Positions 9,845-19,015 are shown, numbered from the stretch's first letter. The stretch: 64,000 nucleotides of DNA from Eubacteriales bacterium (GCA_030524545.1 JAUNGM010000010.1:62001-126000), one strand, 5' to 3'. The notes: generated by a model not told the origin, from the sequence alone. A program made the numbers and translations.

Positions 9845-10484
9845 GATCATGCGGCGGTTTTCGGATGCGTATGAGGATATGGACATCTATGCAATCCTTG
9901 CGGAGCACAGCATATACCACACTCCGAATTACGTGTATATGAAGGGTGCGGGGAGGCTGCGGGCAGGTGCAGGAGAAGCCTGTGATATTGATCTGAGGAG
10001 TCTCAGGCAGGGAATCGGCCTTTCCGGAGAAGACCTGGATAAGCTTTGCTGGACGGATTTATCGGAAGTAACAAGGGTAATTACCATAGAAAATCTGACA
10101 ACGTTTTTCCGATGGGAGGAAGAAAACAGCATTCTGATCTACCTCGGCGGCTACCACAATAATGTCCGGAAAAAACTCCTTCAGAATATCCATGCAATGC
10201 TTCCTCATGCAGAATACCTGCATTTCGGGGATATTGATGTGGGCGGTTTTGAGATTTACAGGGATCTCTGTAAAAGGACGGGGATTGCGTTTCAGCCATA
10301 TCTTATGGGAATCGAACAATTAAAGGAGTACAATGACTGCACCAGAAAACTGACGGACAATGACCATAAACGGCTTGCCCTGCTGATGGAAAAAGAGGAA
10401 GACAGCGGGATTGCTGCTGTTCTGGAATACATGAGCAGACACGGAGTCAAGCTGGAACAGGAGTCCATCCGGCTGAAAAAGTGA
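9678..10484 (+). pseudogene. jetD: Wadjet nuclease JetD, 5' part deleted
   Basis: JetD is the topoisomerase VI-like/TOPRIM nuclease of Wadjet. From about 9678 (SIKEYLELEDTEE) to the stop at 10484 some 268 residues of its C-terminal part are kept, including the TOPRIM pieces VITIENLTTFF and YLHFGDIDVGGFEIY, which carry the metal-binding Glu and the Asp-x-Asp pair. The N-terminal domain (roughly 110-120 residues of a protein usually near 380) is missing. The open frame extends back to an ATG at 9624, but that stretch is jetC DNA read in another frame, with no convincing ribosome binding site. Translation of a stable product is therefore doubtful. Confidence 0.82.
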
Positions 10485-10502
10485 AAATAGAATAGGATTG
10501 CA

Positions 10503-10548
10503 AAATGCCTGCCATACAGAAGGTGTACCTTGTGTATGGCAGGCATTT
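10503..10548. terminator. Near-perfect palindromic bidirectional terminator
   Basis: A 16-base perfect stem (10503-10518 with 10533-10548, AAATGCCTGCCATACA) encloses a loop that itself pairs AAGGT with ACCTT. It sits between the converging jetD remnant and the response regulator gene. T-runs are short on both sides, so termination strength is uncertain. Confidence 0.6.
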
Positions 10549-10585
10549 GTATAATTATGGCAGCAGATACTCACTGTTTCAAAGT

Positions 10586-11362
10586 CTACTGGATTTGTCC
10601 TTCCCCTGCCTGGTTCCTGTATTCGCTTGGCTGGATTCCCGTAAAGGACTTAAATGCCCTGCTGAAGTAAAAAGAATCCTTATACCCCACCAGTTCCCCG
10701 ATCTTTTGGATTTCCATGCCCGGATGGCTGACCAGCAGGCGTTTGGCCTCATTCATGCGCAGGCGGGTAAGGTATTTGGAAAGGGTGACGCCGGAGTGCT
10801 TTTTAAAGATTTTGCCGAGGTATTCTACGGAAAAGCCGAATTTTGCGGCAAGCTCCTGAAAAGAAACATCCTGTTTGTAGTTTTCGTGAAGATATTTTAC
10901 CAGAAGCTCAGCGATGTCCTTCTGATCCAGGGTGTTGCTGTTGACCTGGTAGGCCAGAAGATCCCGGGATTCTGACTGCATGGTGATCAGAAACTTCTGA
11001 AGGGAGGCGGACAGGGCTTCCGGAGTGATGGGCTTCAGGAGATAATCATTCACGGAAAACTTGATCGCTGTCTGGGCATAGCTGAAATCATTGTATCCGC
11101 TCAGGATCACGATTTTTACTCCCGGGTGGTTCCTGTATACATACTCTGTCAGCTCCAGGCCGTCGCACTGGGGCATGATGATATCGGTGATCACAATATC
11201 CGGACAGTTCTTCTCGATGATCTGTATGGCCTCAGCGCCGTTGGCGGCCTCTCCGATCAGTTCCAGGGGAAGTCCCAGTTTATTGATTTTTTTGATGAGG
11301 TTCTGCCGGATCAGACGTTCGTCCTCGGCAACCAGATATTTATAGCTGCGGGTGTTCTGCAT
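10586..11362 (-). CDS. Response regulator, AraC-type output (YesN-like)
   Basis: A 258-residue two-component response regulator. The receiver domain (about 1-125) has the acidic pocket AEDE, the phosphorylated Asp at about residue 60 in DIVITDIIMPQ, the conserved SGYNDFSYA segment and the lysine in YLLKPITPEAL. The C-terminal part (about 155-258) is an AraC-type double helix-turn-helix ending in YKDSFYFSRAFKSFTGIQPSEYR. ATG 11362 follows GGGAGG and lies 23 bases inside the end of the kinase gene, so the two are coupled. It is expected to activate the adjacent divergent sugar ABC transporter operon on phosphorylation by the kinase. Confidence 0.92.
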   Translation of the reverse strand: MQNTRSYKYLVAEDERLIRQNLIKKINKLGLPLELIGEAANGAEAIQIIEKNCPDIVITDIIMPQCDGLELTEYVYRNHPGVKIVILSGYNDFSYAQTAIKFSVNDYLLKPITPEALSASLQKFLITMQSESRDLLAYQVNSNTLDQKDIAELLVKYLHENYKQDVSFQELAAKFGFSVEYLGKIFKKHSGVTLSKYLTRLRMNEAKRLLVSHPGMEIQKIGELVGYKDSFYFSRAFKSFTGIQPSEYRNQAGEGQIQ

Positions 11363-13217
11363 AATATTCCTCCCTTGAGAGATAGATGGGGCCGCCGAGA
11401 ACAAAGGTGGTATTTCCCGGTTCGCTGTTTTCAATCCTGAAAATGGCATTCTCTCCGTAAAGAAGCTTCAGACGGAGATATACATTTTTCAGACCCATTC
11501 CTCCGATTTGCATAGATTTTAATTCTTCATTCATATCCAGATTCTCGTAAAGCGTCATCAGTTCATTTTTCTTTTCATCGGTCATTTTTCCGCCGTTGTC
11601 CTTGATGAGGAGATTCCAGGCATTGCTGGAAAGCCGGACAGAAATGACAAGCTCCCACGGCGGACTCATCTGGAACGCATATTTAAACGCATTTTCTACG
11701 ATCGGCTGTGTGATGAGCTTAGGTATGTAAATGCTCCGGGCTTCTTCAGGGATATCGAGGATGAAATTCAGCTCTTCATCAAAGCGGAGCTTCATGCATT
11801 CCAGATATTGCTTTGTATAAAAAATTTCTTCGCTCAGTGCAACGATCATCTCTTTCGAAGAGGAAATATACCGGAAATAGTCACAGAGCGCATAACACAT
11901 TTTAATAATGTCATCATTCATTCCCTCTTCTGCCATAATGCCCATGTGAGTCAGGCAGTTGTACAGAAAGTGCGGATTGATCAGGGACTGCGTTGCCTGA
12001 AGCTTGGCCCTGGTTTCTTCGCTTCTGGAGAGAAGCACTTCCTGAGAGGTGGAACGGAGCTTTTCGTACATGTTCCGCACAGATTCACACAGCATGGAAA
12101 GCTCTTTGATGTTGCTGTCAGCGGAGGTCAGGTTTACTTTATTTTCGTCCAGCACGCGGTTGATGGTGATCTTTCCCGTAGCTTTGGTGAGCTTCAGAAG
12201 CGGTACTGCCATTCTCTGGGAAATATACATGCAGACAGCAAGTGTGAGCAGGATCGAGAGTACGGCAATCATGCTGAAAGTTGACCGGTAGCTTTTCAGG
12301 GATTCATACACGGCGGCTTTCGGCCTTGCAGCGACTACGCGCCAGTCATAGTTGTCAAGAGAAAGCTGTGTTACCAGGAGATCCTTTCCAAGATCTGTGG
12401 TCAGCATATGGGTTTCGCCGTCTTCCAGATTCTGATTCTGAATGAGCTGACTGTAGTTTTCATCAATTGCATTTTTATCCGTATCATCATAAGGATATAC
12501 CTGCTCATGCCTGGAATTGTAAACGTAGATCCGGCTGTCCGGATTTTGCTGCTCCAATTGCAGGGGCAGTGAAAAAATCGTTTCACAATCCTGGATGACC
12601 TCTACGATTCCCTCAGGATTGCTGATGGCTTCTCCAAAGGTTCTCGTAAGAGAAATAAATTTCTGTGAATTTTTTCTGCCGTCCTTGGAAGGAAGCTCCG
12701 GGTTGACGACCGGATTACTGATGTATTTGTATCCGTGAAGATCCATGGTTGGCTCATACCAGGGAAGGGACTCCAGATCGACGGAGGAAATTCTCTGCCA
12801 GTAACCGACTTCTGCGCAGTATCCGTCCATAGTGTAGAGCTTGATCTCCGATGCGGACTGATAGGCACCGATCATGGCACTGACGATTTCCGCAATGGCA
12901 GTCATCTTCTGATGGGAAGCGGCAATCCTGGTCAGATCCTTATCATCGTCACCATTAATATTAGAAAAATCTTTAAAATTCGATTTGATTGCATTGGAAT
13001 AGACGATATTTATGGAAATTGTGGAAATGTTATCCAACTGAAGCTCTACCGAATTTTTTACGGAGGCACACATGGTTTCCAGGTTATTTCCGGCATCTTC
13101 CATTGCATTTTGGGAGTAATGGGTGTATGTATAAACAAAAAAGATAAACAGAAGAACCAGGATAAATGTACCATAAATTACAAAAAGATAAAGCTTTTGC
13201 GGGTAACGTTTGTTCAT
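11340..13217 (-). CDS. Sensor histidine kinase (YesM-like)
   Basis: A membrane histidine kinase of about 625 residues. One transmembrane helix lies near the N-terminus (LYLFVIYGTFILVLLFIFFV), followed by an extracytoplasmic sensing region of some 250 residues, a second helix (MIAVLSILLTLAVCMYI), a HAMP-like linker, the His_kinase motif INPHFLYNCLTHMG with the phosphorylated His, and an ATPase domain (PIVENAFKYAF, LIKDNGGKM, GGMGLKNVYLRLKLLYG). ATG 13217 is chosen as the first Met of a plausible cytoplasmic N-terminus; GGGGGAG lies 15 bases upstream, which is rather far. It is transcribed with the response regulator and divergently from the sugar-binding protein, whose ligand it may sense. Confidence 0.92.
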   Translation of the reverse strand: MNKRYPQKLYLFVIYGTFILVLLFIFFVYTYTHYSQNAMEDAGNNLETMCASVKNSVELQLDNISTISINIVYSNAIKSNFKDFSNINGDDDKDLTRIAASHQKMTAIAEIVSAMIGAYQSASEIKLYTMDGYCAEVGYWQRISSVDLESLPWYEPTMDLHGYKYISNPVVNPELPSKDGRKNSQKFISLTRTFGEAISNPEGIVEVIQDCETIFSLPLQLEQQNPDSRIYVYNSRHEQVYPYDDTDKNAIDENYSQLIQNQNLEDGETHMLTTDLGKDLLVTQLSLDNYDWRVVAARPKAAVYESLKSYRSTFSMIAVLSILLTLAVCMYISQRMAVPLLKLTKATGKITINRVLDENKVNLTSADSNIKELSMLCESVRNMYEKLRSTSQEVLLSRSEETRAKLQATQSLINPHFLYNCLTHMGIMAEEGMNDDIIKMCYALCDYFRYISSSKEMIVALSEEIFYTKQYLECMKLRFDEELNFILDIPEEARSIYIPKLITQPIVENAFKYAFQMSPPWELVISVRLSSNAWNLLIKDNGGKMTDEKKNELMTLYENLDMNEELKSMQIGGMGLKNVYLRLKLLYGENAIFRIENSEPGNTTFVLGGPIYLSREEYYAEHPQL

Positions 13218-13278
13218 TTTTTTAATAAAAATCTCCCCCTTTGAGAATTTTATTATACAAGGTTGTTCAAAAAAATGC

Positions 13279-13368
13279 AATTATCTGTTCAAAATTATCT
13301 ATTTTGTAAGATAACCGGATATGCTATTATGAATTTACAACAAAACAGGCAAATTTTATCGATAAAAT
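13279..13368. promoter_or_regulatory. Divergent control region of YesMN system and sugar importer
   Basis: Between the kinase gene and the binding protein gene lie two direct AATTATCT repeats (13279 and 13293, 14 bases apart) with an inverted AGATAA at 13309, then TTGTAA (13304) and an extended -10 TGCTATTAT ending at 13330, and a perfect 16-base palindrome ATTTTATC/GATAAAAT at 13353-13368. The direct repeats are placed as expected for an activator site just upstream of the promoter; the palindrome is placed as expected for a repressor or leader hairpin. Assignments are inference. Confidence 0.4.
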
Positions 13369-13420
13369 ATTGGCAGAGTAACCAAAAAAATGCAAAATTG
13401 AAGAAATGAGGAAATGGAAT

Positions 13421-14725
13421 ATGAAAAGGAGCATGAAAAAGATAATCAGTACTTCTCTCACAGCAGCTATGATCATGTCTTTGTCCGTTGGAATGGCAAC
13501 TACCGCAAAGGCAGATGACAAGGTAACTCTTACTTTCGGCAGCCACCAGAGCGGTCTTCCGAATTCCGGTATCGTTCAGGATCTGGCAAAAGAATTCGAA
13601 GAAGAGACCGGAATCAAGATTGATTTCCAGATTTCTCCTGATGCACAGTGGCGTGATCTGATCAAAGTAAAAATGGACTCCGGAGAGGCACCTGACATTA
13701 TCTGTGTAGATACTCCCATTGGCCTGGCTTCCAGTATCCATATGGATCAGTACTGCGTAGACCTGTCTGATCAGGAATGGCTTAGCCGTATGGAAGAAAG
13801 TGCCGTATCCGCAGTTTCCGCTGGCGGCAAATCCTACGGTATCACCTTCCCGGGTGCTAAGATGTATTTCTATCTGTATAACAAACAGATCTTTGAAGAC
13901 CTCAGCCTGGAAGTGCCTACCAATTATGAAGAGTTCAAGACTGTCTGCCAGACAATCCTGGATTCCGGTGTGACTCCGATCTACGAAGCAACTACCAATG
14001 GCTGGCATCAGGTACTGCCGCTGTTCGAGACCGGCGGTCTGTGGCTTGCACAGGATGCGGAAATGTATGATAAACTGAATGCAAATGAAATCGGCCTGGA
14101 TGAGATTCCAAGCTTAAAGACCATTATTGAACAGCTCAATGAATGTGCTGAACTGGGATACTACGGTGATGATTATCTGAGTAATGCGGTAGAAAATGCA
14201 AAAGAAGCAGTAGCCACAGGCAAATGTGCAATGTTCATCGCAGAGCTTGGCTGGAGAGGTGAAGTAGATGCAGACTATCCGGATTTCAATGCAGCAGAAA
14301 ATTTAGGTGCATTCGTTATGCCGTGGGGCGACAACCAGGTAATCGGTGTAAACCCGGCCAGCAACGCATATTTCATTAATAAAGACAGCAAATATGTAGA
14401 CGAAGCAAAACAGTTCTTTGATTTCCTGGCAAGACCGGAAAACCTTCAGAAACGTCTGGACGGACAGCCGGAGCTGAGCGCTCTCTGCTGGCCGGAAATC
14501 ACCAGCAAATATTCTGAAGAAGACCAGGCATTCATTGATTCTCTGGAAAAAGCAAACGTTGTTCAGACTTCCGTAAACTACATTGACAGCCAGTGGATGG
14601 ATGTAGGAAAAGATCTGGAAGCTATGTACACAGGAGCTTATACACCTGATGATGTTCTTCAGACGATCATTGACCGCAGAAACGAGCAGGCAGAATTACA
14701 GAGAGATCCAAGCTGGACAGAATAA
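13421..14725 (+). CDS. Sugar ABC transporter, extracellular solute-binding protein
   Basis: A 434-residue family 1 extracellular sugar-binding protein, the receptor of an ABC importer. A signal peptide (MKRSMKKIISTSLTAAMIM then SVGMATTAKA) precedes a mature part starting near ADDKVTLTFGS, with the usual conserved segments DLAKEFEEETGIKI, GEAPDIICVDTP and NPASNAYFINKDSKYVDEAKQFFDF. Unlike most Gram-positive binding proteins there is no lipobox cysteine; the site looks like signal peptidase I (AKA-DD), so membrane retention is unexplained. ATG 13421 is favoured by GAGGAA eight bases upstream. First gene of the importer-alpha-xylosidase operon, with stable hairpins just downstream. Confidence 0.92.
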   Translation: MKRSMKKIISTSLTAAMIMSLSVGMATTAKADDKVTLTFGSHQSGLPNSGIVQDLAKEFEEETGIKIDFQISPDAQWRDLIKVKMDSGEAPDIICVDTPIGLASSIHMDQYCVDLSDQEWLSRMEESAVSAVSAGGKSYGITFPGAKMYFYLYNKQIFEDLSLEVPTNYEEFKTVCQTILDSGVTPIYEATTNGWHQVLPLFETGGLWLAQDAEMYDKLNANEIGLDEIPSLKTIIEQLNECAELGYYGDDYLSNAVENAKEAVATGKCAMFIAELGWRGEVDADYPDFNAAENLGAFVMPWGDNQVIGVNPASNAYFINKDSKYVDEAKQFFDFLARPENLQKRLDGQPELSALCWPEITSKYSEEDQAFIDSLEKANVVQTSVNYIDSQWMDVGKDLEAMYTGAYTPDDVLQTIIDRRNEQAELQRDPSWTE

Positions 14726-14740
14726 TCACTTATCATCCAT

Positions 14741-14835
14741 GGGAGGGGCGCCCAAAAGACATTTGGAGGCTCCCCTCCCTTAAGTTTACCTTCATATACG
14801 AAAAACTGCCGGAAACAGGCTTTTTCATATATGAA
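14741..14835 (+). promoter_or_regulatory. Two intra-operon hairpins between binding protein and permease genes
   Basis: The first hairpin pairs GGGAGGGGCGCC with GGAGGCTCCCCTCCC (14741-14779) and lacks a strong T-run. The second pairs TTCATATA...GAAAAA with TTTTTC.ATATATGAA (14791-14835), with one internal mismatch, and ends six bases before the permease ribosome binding site. Such hairpins commonly protect the binding-protein message or partly terminate transcription, giving more binding protein than permease. Confidence 0.6.
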
Positions 14836-14851
14836 AACATGGAGGTCAAAT

Positions 14852-15730
14852 ATGAATAAGAAGAAATTGTATCCCTGGTATTTTGCCAGCGGAGCTGCCA
14901 TCCTTTTCTTCCTGCTGTGCTTCCTTCCGGGTATTCTTGGTATTGCCTACTCCTTCACAGACTGGAATAATTTCACGGATGAAATTAATTTTGTAGGCCT
15001 GAAGAATTACAAGGAAGTGTTCCAGGGAAATTCCGAATATGTATCGTACATATTGAATACGGTCATGTTTACCATTGTTACTACTGTTATGAAGACGATT
15101 GTCGGCCTGGCGCTTGCTTTGCTTCTGACCCAGAAGTTTATCAAGATGAAAAACTTCCAGCGTATGGTCATCTTTTCTCCACAGGTTATGTCTTATCTGG
15201 TTGTAGGTCTGGTATTTAAGAGTATGCTTCATCCGACCACCGGCTTCCTGAATAACTTCTTCCGGGATATCGGTCTTGATGCACTTGCCAAAAACTGGCT
15301 GACAGACCTCGGACTGGTTTGGCCGACGGTTATGACCGTAGATACCTGGAAAGGTATGGGCTACATCATGGTGGTTGTAATCGCAGGATTGATGTCCATT
15401 TCACCGGAGTATTATGAAGCAGCCAGCATTGACGGCGCAAACTTTTTCCAGAAGCTGCGTTCCATTACACTGCCGCTTCTGAAGCCGGTACTGGTAAATG
15501 TTACGGTATTGAATGTAACTTATGGACTTCGTGTATTTGATATGATATATTCTTTAACAAACGGCGGCCCGGGAAATGCCACAGGCGTAATCAATACGGC
15601 TGTATATAAGGAATTCTCCAAAGGTGACCTGGCTATGGGTACTACTTTGTCAAGTGTGCTGTTCTTCGTACTTCTTGCATTGCTGTACTTTATCATCCGT
15701 TCCATGGAAAATAAGGAGGTGGGAGCATAA
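14852..15730 (+). CDS. Sugar ABC transporter permease (MalF/UgpA-like)
   Basis: A 292-residue inner-membrane permease with six predicted helices and the EAA loop EYYEAASIDGANFFQKLRSITLPLLKP, which contacts the ATPase subunit. ATG 14852 follows GGAGG with a six-base gap. It forms the transport channel with the next permease, stop and start overlapping by one base (TAATG). No importer ATPase gene is present nearby, as is common in firmicutes that share an MsmX-type ATPase. Confidence 0.93.
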   Translation: MNKKKLYPWYFASGAAILFFLLCFLPGILGIAYSFTDWNNFTDEINFVGLKNYKEVFQGNSEYVSYILNTVMFTIVTTVMKTIVGLALALLLTQKFIKMKNFQRMVIFSPQVMSYLVVGLVFKSMLHPTTGFLNNFFRDIGLDALAKNWLTDLGLVWPTVMTVDTWKGMGYIMVVVIAGLMSISPEYYEAASIDGANFFQKLRSITLPLLKPVLVNVTVLNVTYGLRVFDMIYSLTNGGPGNATGVINTAVYKEFSKGDLAMGTTLSSVLFFVLLALLYFIIRSMENKEVGA

Positions 15731-16557
15731 TGGGCAGAGCAGGAAAATCAATCGGCCATATTATTGGAAATCTGATCGCACTTTTTATCAGCTTAATTGT
15801 AATGATTCCCCTTATCGTTCTCTTCCTGAATTCCTTTAAGACTTCCGCAGAAGCGAACAAAATGACCCTTTCTCTTCCGACAGAATGGGTGCTGGAGAAC
15901 TATTCCGTAGTTATTGAACAGGGAAAACTGATTTCCTCCTTCTTTAACGGTCTTCTTTATGCGACATGCAGTGTAATTGTAATCGTTATTCTGGTTTCTC
16001 TTGCAGCATTTGTTATTTCAAGAAACCAGAAGGGAATCAACCGCTTCCTGTATTACTTCATTATTTCCGGTATTGCGATTCCGATCAACAACGTAGCGCT
16101 GATGAAAGTTATGAAGCTGTTTGGACTGGTAAATACCCGCGTAGGTATCATTCTTCTGTATGCGGCAATTAACATTCCGCTGAGTTTGTTCCTGGCTTAT
16201 GGCTTTATTGAGACCATTCCGGTGGAAATCGATGAGGCTGCGGTTATTGACGGATGCAAACCGATGCAGCTTTTTACAAAGGTGATCGCACCGCTTTTGA
16301 AACCGATCGTATCTACACTTTTTGTATTGGATTTCATGGCTGTGTGGAACGACTTTACCATGCCGCTGTATTACCTGAACAACTCCCAGAAATGGCCCAT
16401 GACCCTTGCGGTTTATAACTTCTTCGGTGCTTTTGAGAATTCGTGGAACCTGGTTGCGGCAGACATTATTTTAACCCTGATTCCGGTACTTGTTGTGTTT
16501 GTGCTGGGACAGAAATATATTGTCGGCGGTGTATCCGCCGGATCCGTAAAAGGATGA
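15730..16557 (+). CDS. Sugar ABC transporter permease (MalG/UgpE-like)
   Basis: The second permease, 275 residues, six predicted helices, with the EAA loop VEIDEAAVIDGCKPMQLFTKVIAPLLKP. It begins one base inside the end of the preceding permease gene behind AAGGAGG, so it is translationally coupled. Substrate is inferred, from the alpha-xylosidase gene that follows, to be an alpha-xyloside-containing oligosaccharide; the sequence alone does not prove it. Confidence 0.93.
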   Translation: MGRAGKSIGHIIGNLIALFISLIVMIPLIVLFLNSFKTSAEANKMTLSLPTEWVLENYSVVIEQGKLISSFFNGLLYATCSVIVIVILVSLAAFVISRNQKGINRFLYYFIISGIAIPINNVALMKVMKLFGLVNTRVGIILLYAAINIPLSLFLAYGFIETIPVEIDEAAVIDGCKPMQLFTKVIAPLLKPIVSTLFVLDFMAVWNDFTMPLYYLNNSQKWPMTLAVYNFFGAFENSWNLVAADIILTLIPVLVVFVLGQKYIVGGVSAGSVKG

Positions 16558-16644
16558 TTTTCCGTTTTAACGCTGCTGTTTATGGCTTATGCTGTGGACA
16601 GCAGCAATCAGTTTCAATTATTTTAGGACAGGAGTGCAGAGCAG

Positions 16645-18897
16645 ATGAAATTTACAAAAGGCTTTTGGCTGACAGCGGACAACATTACACCATTATATGC
16701 GGCAGAATATGCAGACTGCAGGATCAATGGAAATGAGTTGACCGTTTATGCGGCCGGAAAACACATTGCATCAAGAGGGGATTGTCTGAATCTTGGGCTT
16801 ATTACGGTAAGGCTGACCAGTCCTATGGAGGACGTGATCAAGGTATCTGTCACCCACTTTGAGGGGAAAGCCTATCCGGGACCTTTTGCACAGACAGCAG
16901 ACACCAATCCGGATGTGACTATTGAGGAATCCGAAGATTCCATCATCTATACAACAGGCAATACCCGTGCGGTGATCGACAAACGCCCCAATTCCTGGGG
17001 AATCCGCTTCTATGACGGGGACAGGGAGCTGACAGACACAAGTTACCGCAATATGGCGCATATGACCAACTCCGCCAGCGGCAAATGTTATATGGTAGAA
17101 CAGCTTGCCCTGGATATTGACGAGTATGTTTATGGCCTTGGCGAGAGATTTACACCTTTTGTAAAGAACGGGCAGACTGTGGAGATGTGGAACGAGGACG
17201 GCGGAACCGCCAGCGAGATCGCATACAAAAACATCCCGTTCTATATTACCAATAAAGGTTACGGCGTACTTCTTGATAATGAGGGAGATGCAGCCTATGA
17301 AATCGCCAGCGAGAAGGTAGAACGGGTACAATTCTCTGTGGAAGGCGAGCGCCTGGATTACTATCTGATCAACGGACACACCCCTAAAGGTACCATTCAG
17401 AAGTATACGGAGCTTACCGGCAAACCGGCGCTGCCTCCGGCATGGTCCTTCGGGCTGTGGCTGACCACTTCCTTTACCACCAATTATGATGAAGCTACCA
17501 CATCCAGTTTTATTCAGGGGATGGCGGACAGGGATATTCCCCTTCATGTATTCCATTTTGACTGCTACTGGATGGAAGCATATGAGTGGTGCAATTTTAC
17601 CTGGGATCCCAGAACATTCCCGGATCCGAAGGGAATGCTTCAGAGATATCACGACAGAGGTTTAAAGATCTGCGTGTGGATCAACCCTTATATCGGCCAG
17701 AAATCCCCGCTGTTCCGGGAAGGAATGGAACACGGTTATCTACTGAAAAAGACAAACGGAGATGTATGGCAGACAGACCTTTGGCAGGCAGGTATGGGAC
17801 TGGTGGACTTTACCAACCCGGCTGCTGTGGAATGGTATACAGGAAAGCTGAAAACACTTCTGGATATGGGTGTGGACTGCTTTAAGACCGACTTCGGCGA
17901 GCGGATCCCTGTAAAGGATATTGCCTACTATGACGGCTCTGATCCTGTGAAGATGCATAACTATTACACCTATTTATATAATGAAACCGTATTTAAGCTC
18001 CTTGAAAAAGAAAGAGGAGCAGGAGAAGCCGTTCTCTTTGCACGGTCAGCAACGGTGGGCGGCCAGATGTTCCCTGCTCACTGGGGCGGCGACTGCTCCG
18101 CAAATTATCCGTCTATGGCGGAAACGATCCGAAGCGGCCTGTCTCTGGCATGCGCAGGCTTTGGCTTCTGGAGCCATGACATCGGAGGCTTTGAAAATAC
18201 CGCACCTGCAGATGTATATAAGAGATGGGCACAGTTCGGTCTGTTAAGCTCACACAGCCGTCTGCACGGCTCTTCCTCTTATCGTGTACCGTGGCTGTTT
18301 GACGAAGAGGCCTGCGATGTAGTCCGGAAATTTGTAAAACTGAAATGCTCCCTGATGCCGTATATGTACCGTCAGGCAGTATGCGCCCATGAGGAAGGCA
18401 TTCCGATGATGCGCCCAATGTTTGTGGAATTTCCGGAAGACAGGGCCTGCGAGCCGCTTGACAAGCAGTATATGATGGGAGATTCTCTTCTGGTGGCTCC
18501 GGTCTTTAAGAAGAGCGGGGAAGTGGAGTATTACCTTCCGGAAGGCAAATGGTTCAATATCCTTACGAGCCAGGTGATCGAAGGCGGTAAATGGCAGAAA
18601 GAGATACATGACTTTTTCACCATGCCGCTTCTTGTGCGCCCGAATTCCATTCTGGCTGTGGGAAGCTGCGATGCAAAACCGGATTACGACTACAGTGACG
18701 GTGTAACCCTGTGCCTGTCTGTATTTGAGGACGGTGCAGAGGCTTATACGGAAGTGACGGATGTAACAGGAAAGACCGTGATGACTGCAAAGGCAGTGAG
18801 AAACGGAGATACCATTACCCTTCATGTGGAAGGCGGAAACGGCAGCTGGAAGTATCAGGTTCTGGGTGAGCAGAATGTGACTGTGGCTGTGGAGTAA
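16645..18897 (+). CDS. yicI: GH31 alpha-xylosidase, YicI-type
   Basis: A 750-residue GH31 enzyme closely resembling E. coli YicI, which removes alpha-linked xylose from xyloglucan-type oligosaccharides such as isoprimeverose. The nucleophile motif KTDFGERIP puts Asp at residue 416, and the acid/base motif HWGGDCSANYPSM puts Asp at 483, matching YicI in both motif and position. Further shared blocks are GFGFWSHDIGGFENTAPA and LLSSHSRLHGSSSYRVPW. No signal peptide, so it acts in the cytoplasm on imported sugar. It is 87 bases behind the permease gene; a GCTGCTGT/ACAGCAGC hairpin (16572-16605) lies in the gap. It is last in the operon and followed by a terminator. Confidence 0.94.
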   Translation: MKFTKGFWLTADNITPLYAAEYADCRINGNELTVYAAGKHIASRGDCLNLGLITVRLTSPMEDVIKVSVTHFEGKAYPGPFAQTADTNPDVTIEESEDSIIYTTGNTRAVIDKRPNSWGIRFYDGDRELTDTSYRNMAHMTNSASGKCYMVEQLALDIDEYVYGLGERFTPFVKNGQTVEMWNEDGGTASEIAYKNIPFYITNKGYGVLLDNEGDAAYEIASEKVERVQFSVEGERLDYYLINGHTPKGTIQKYTELTGKPALPPAWSFGLWLTTSFTTNYDEATTSSFIQGMADRDIPLHVFHFDCYWMEAYEWCNFTWDPRTFPDPKGMLQRYHDRGLKICVWINPYIGQKSPLFREGMEHGYLLKKTNGDVWQTDLWQAGMGLVDFTNPAAVEWYTGKLKTLLDMGVDCFKTDFGERIPVKDIAYYDGSDPVKMHNYYTYLYNETVFKLLEKERGAGEAVLFARSATVGGQMFPAHWGGDCSANYPSMAETIRSGLSLACAGFGFWSHDIGGFENTAPADVYKRWAQFGLLSSHSRLHGSSSYRVPWLFDEEACDVVRKFVKLKCSLMPYMYRQAVCAHEEGIPMMRPMFVEFPEDRACEPLDKQYMMGDSLLVAPVFKKSGEVEYYLPEGKWFNILTSQVIEGGKWQKEIHDFFTMPLLVRPNSILAVGSCDAKPDYDYSDGVTLCLSVFEDGAEAYTEVTDVTGKTVMTAKAVRNGDTITLHVEGGNGSWKYQVLGEQNVTVAVE

Positions 18898-18963
18898 TAT
18901 CTGAAAAAAGAAAGATAAAAGAATTATAAAAGGATAATAGAAGGATAATAAAAGGAACCCGGA

Positions 18964-19015
18964 GGGGCTGCTGCGAAGGTAGAGGAAGAGTCTGCCGGAG
19001 GGGCAGCCCCTTTTG
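18964..19015 (+). terminator. Terminator of the importer-alpha-xylosidase operon
   Basis: GGGGCTGC (18964-18971) pairs with GCAGCCCC (19003-19010), followed directly by TTTT. Confidence 0.65.
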
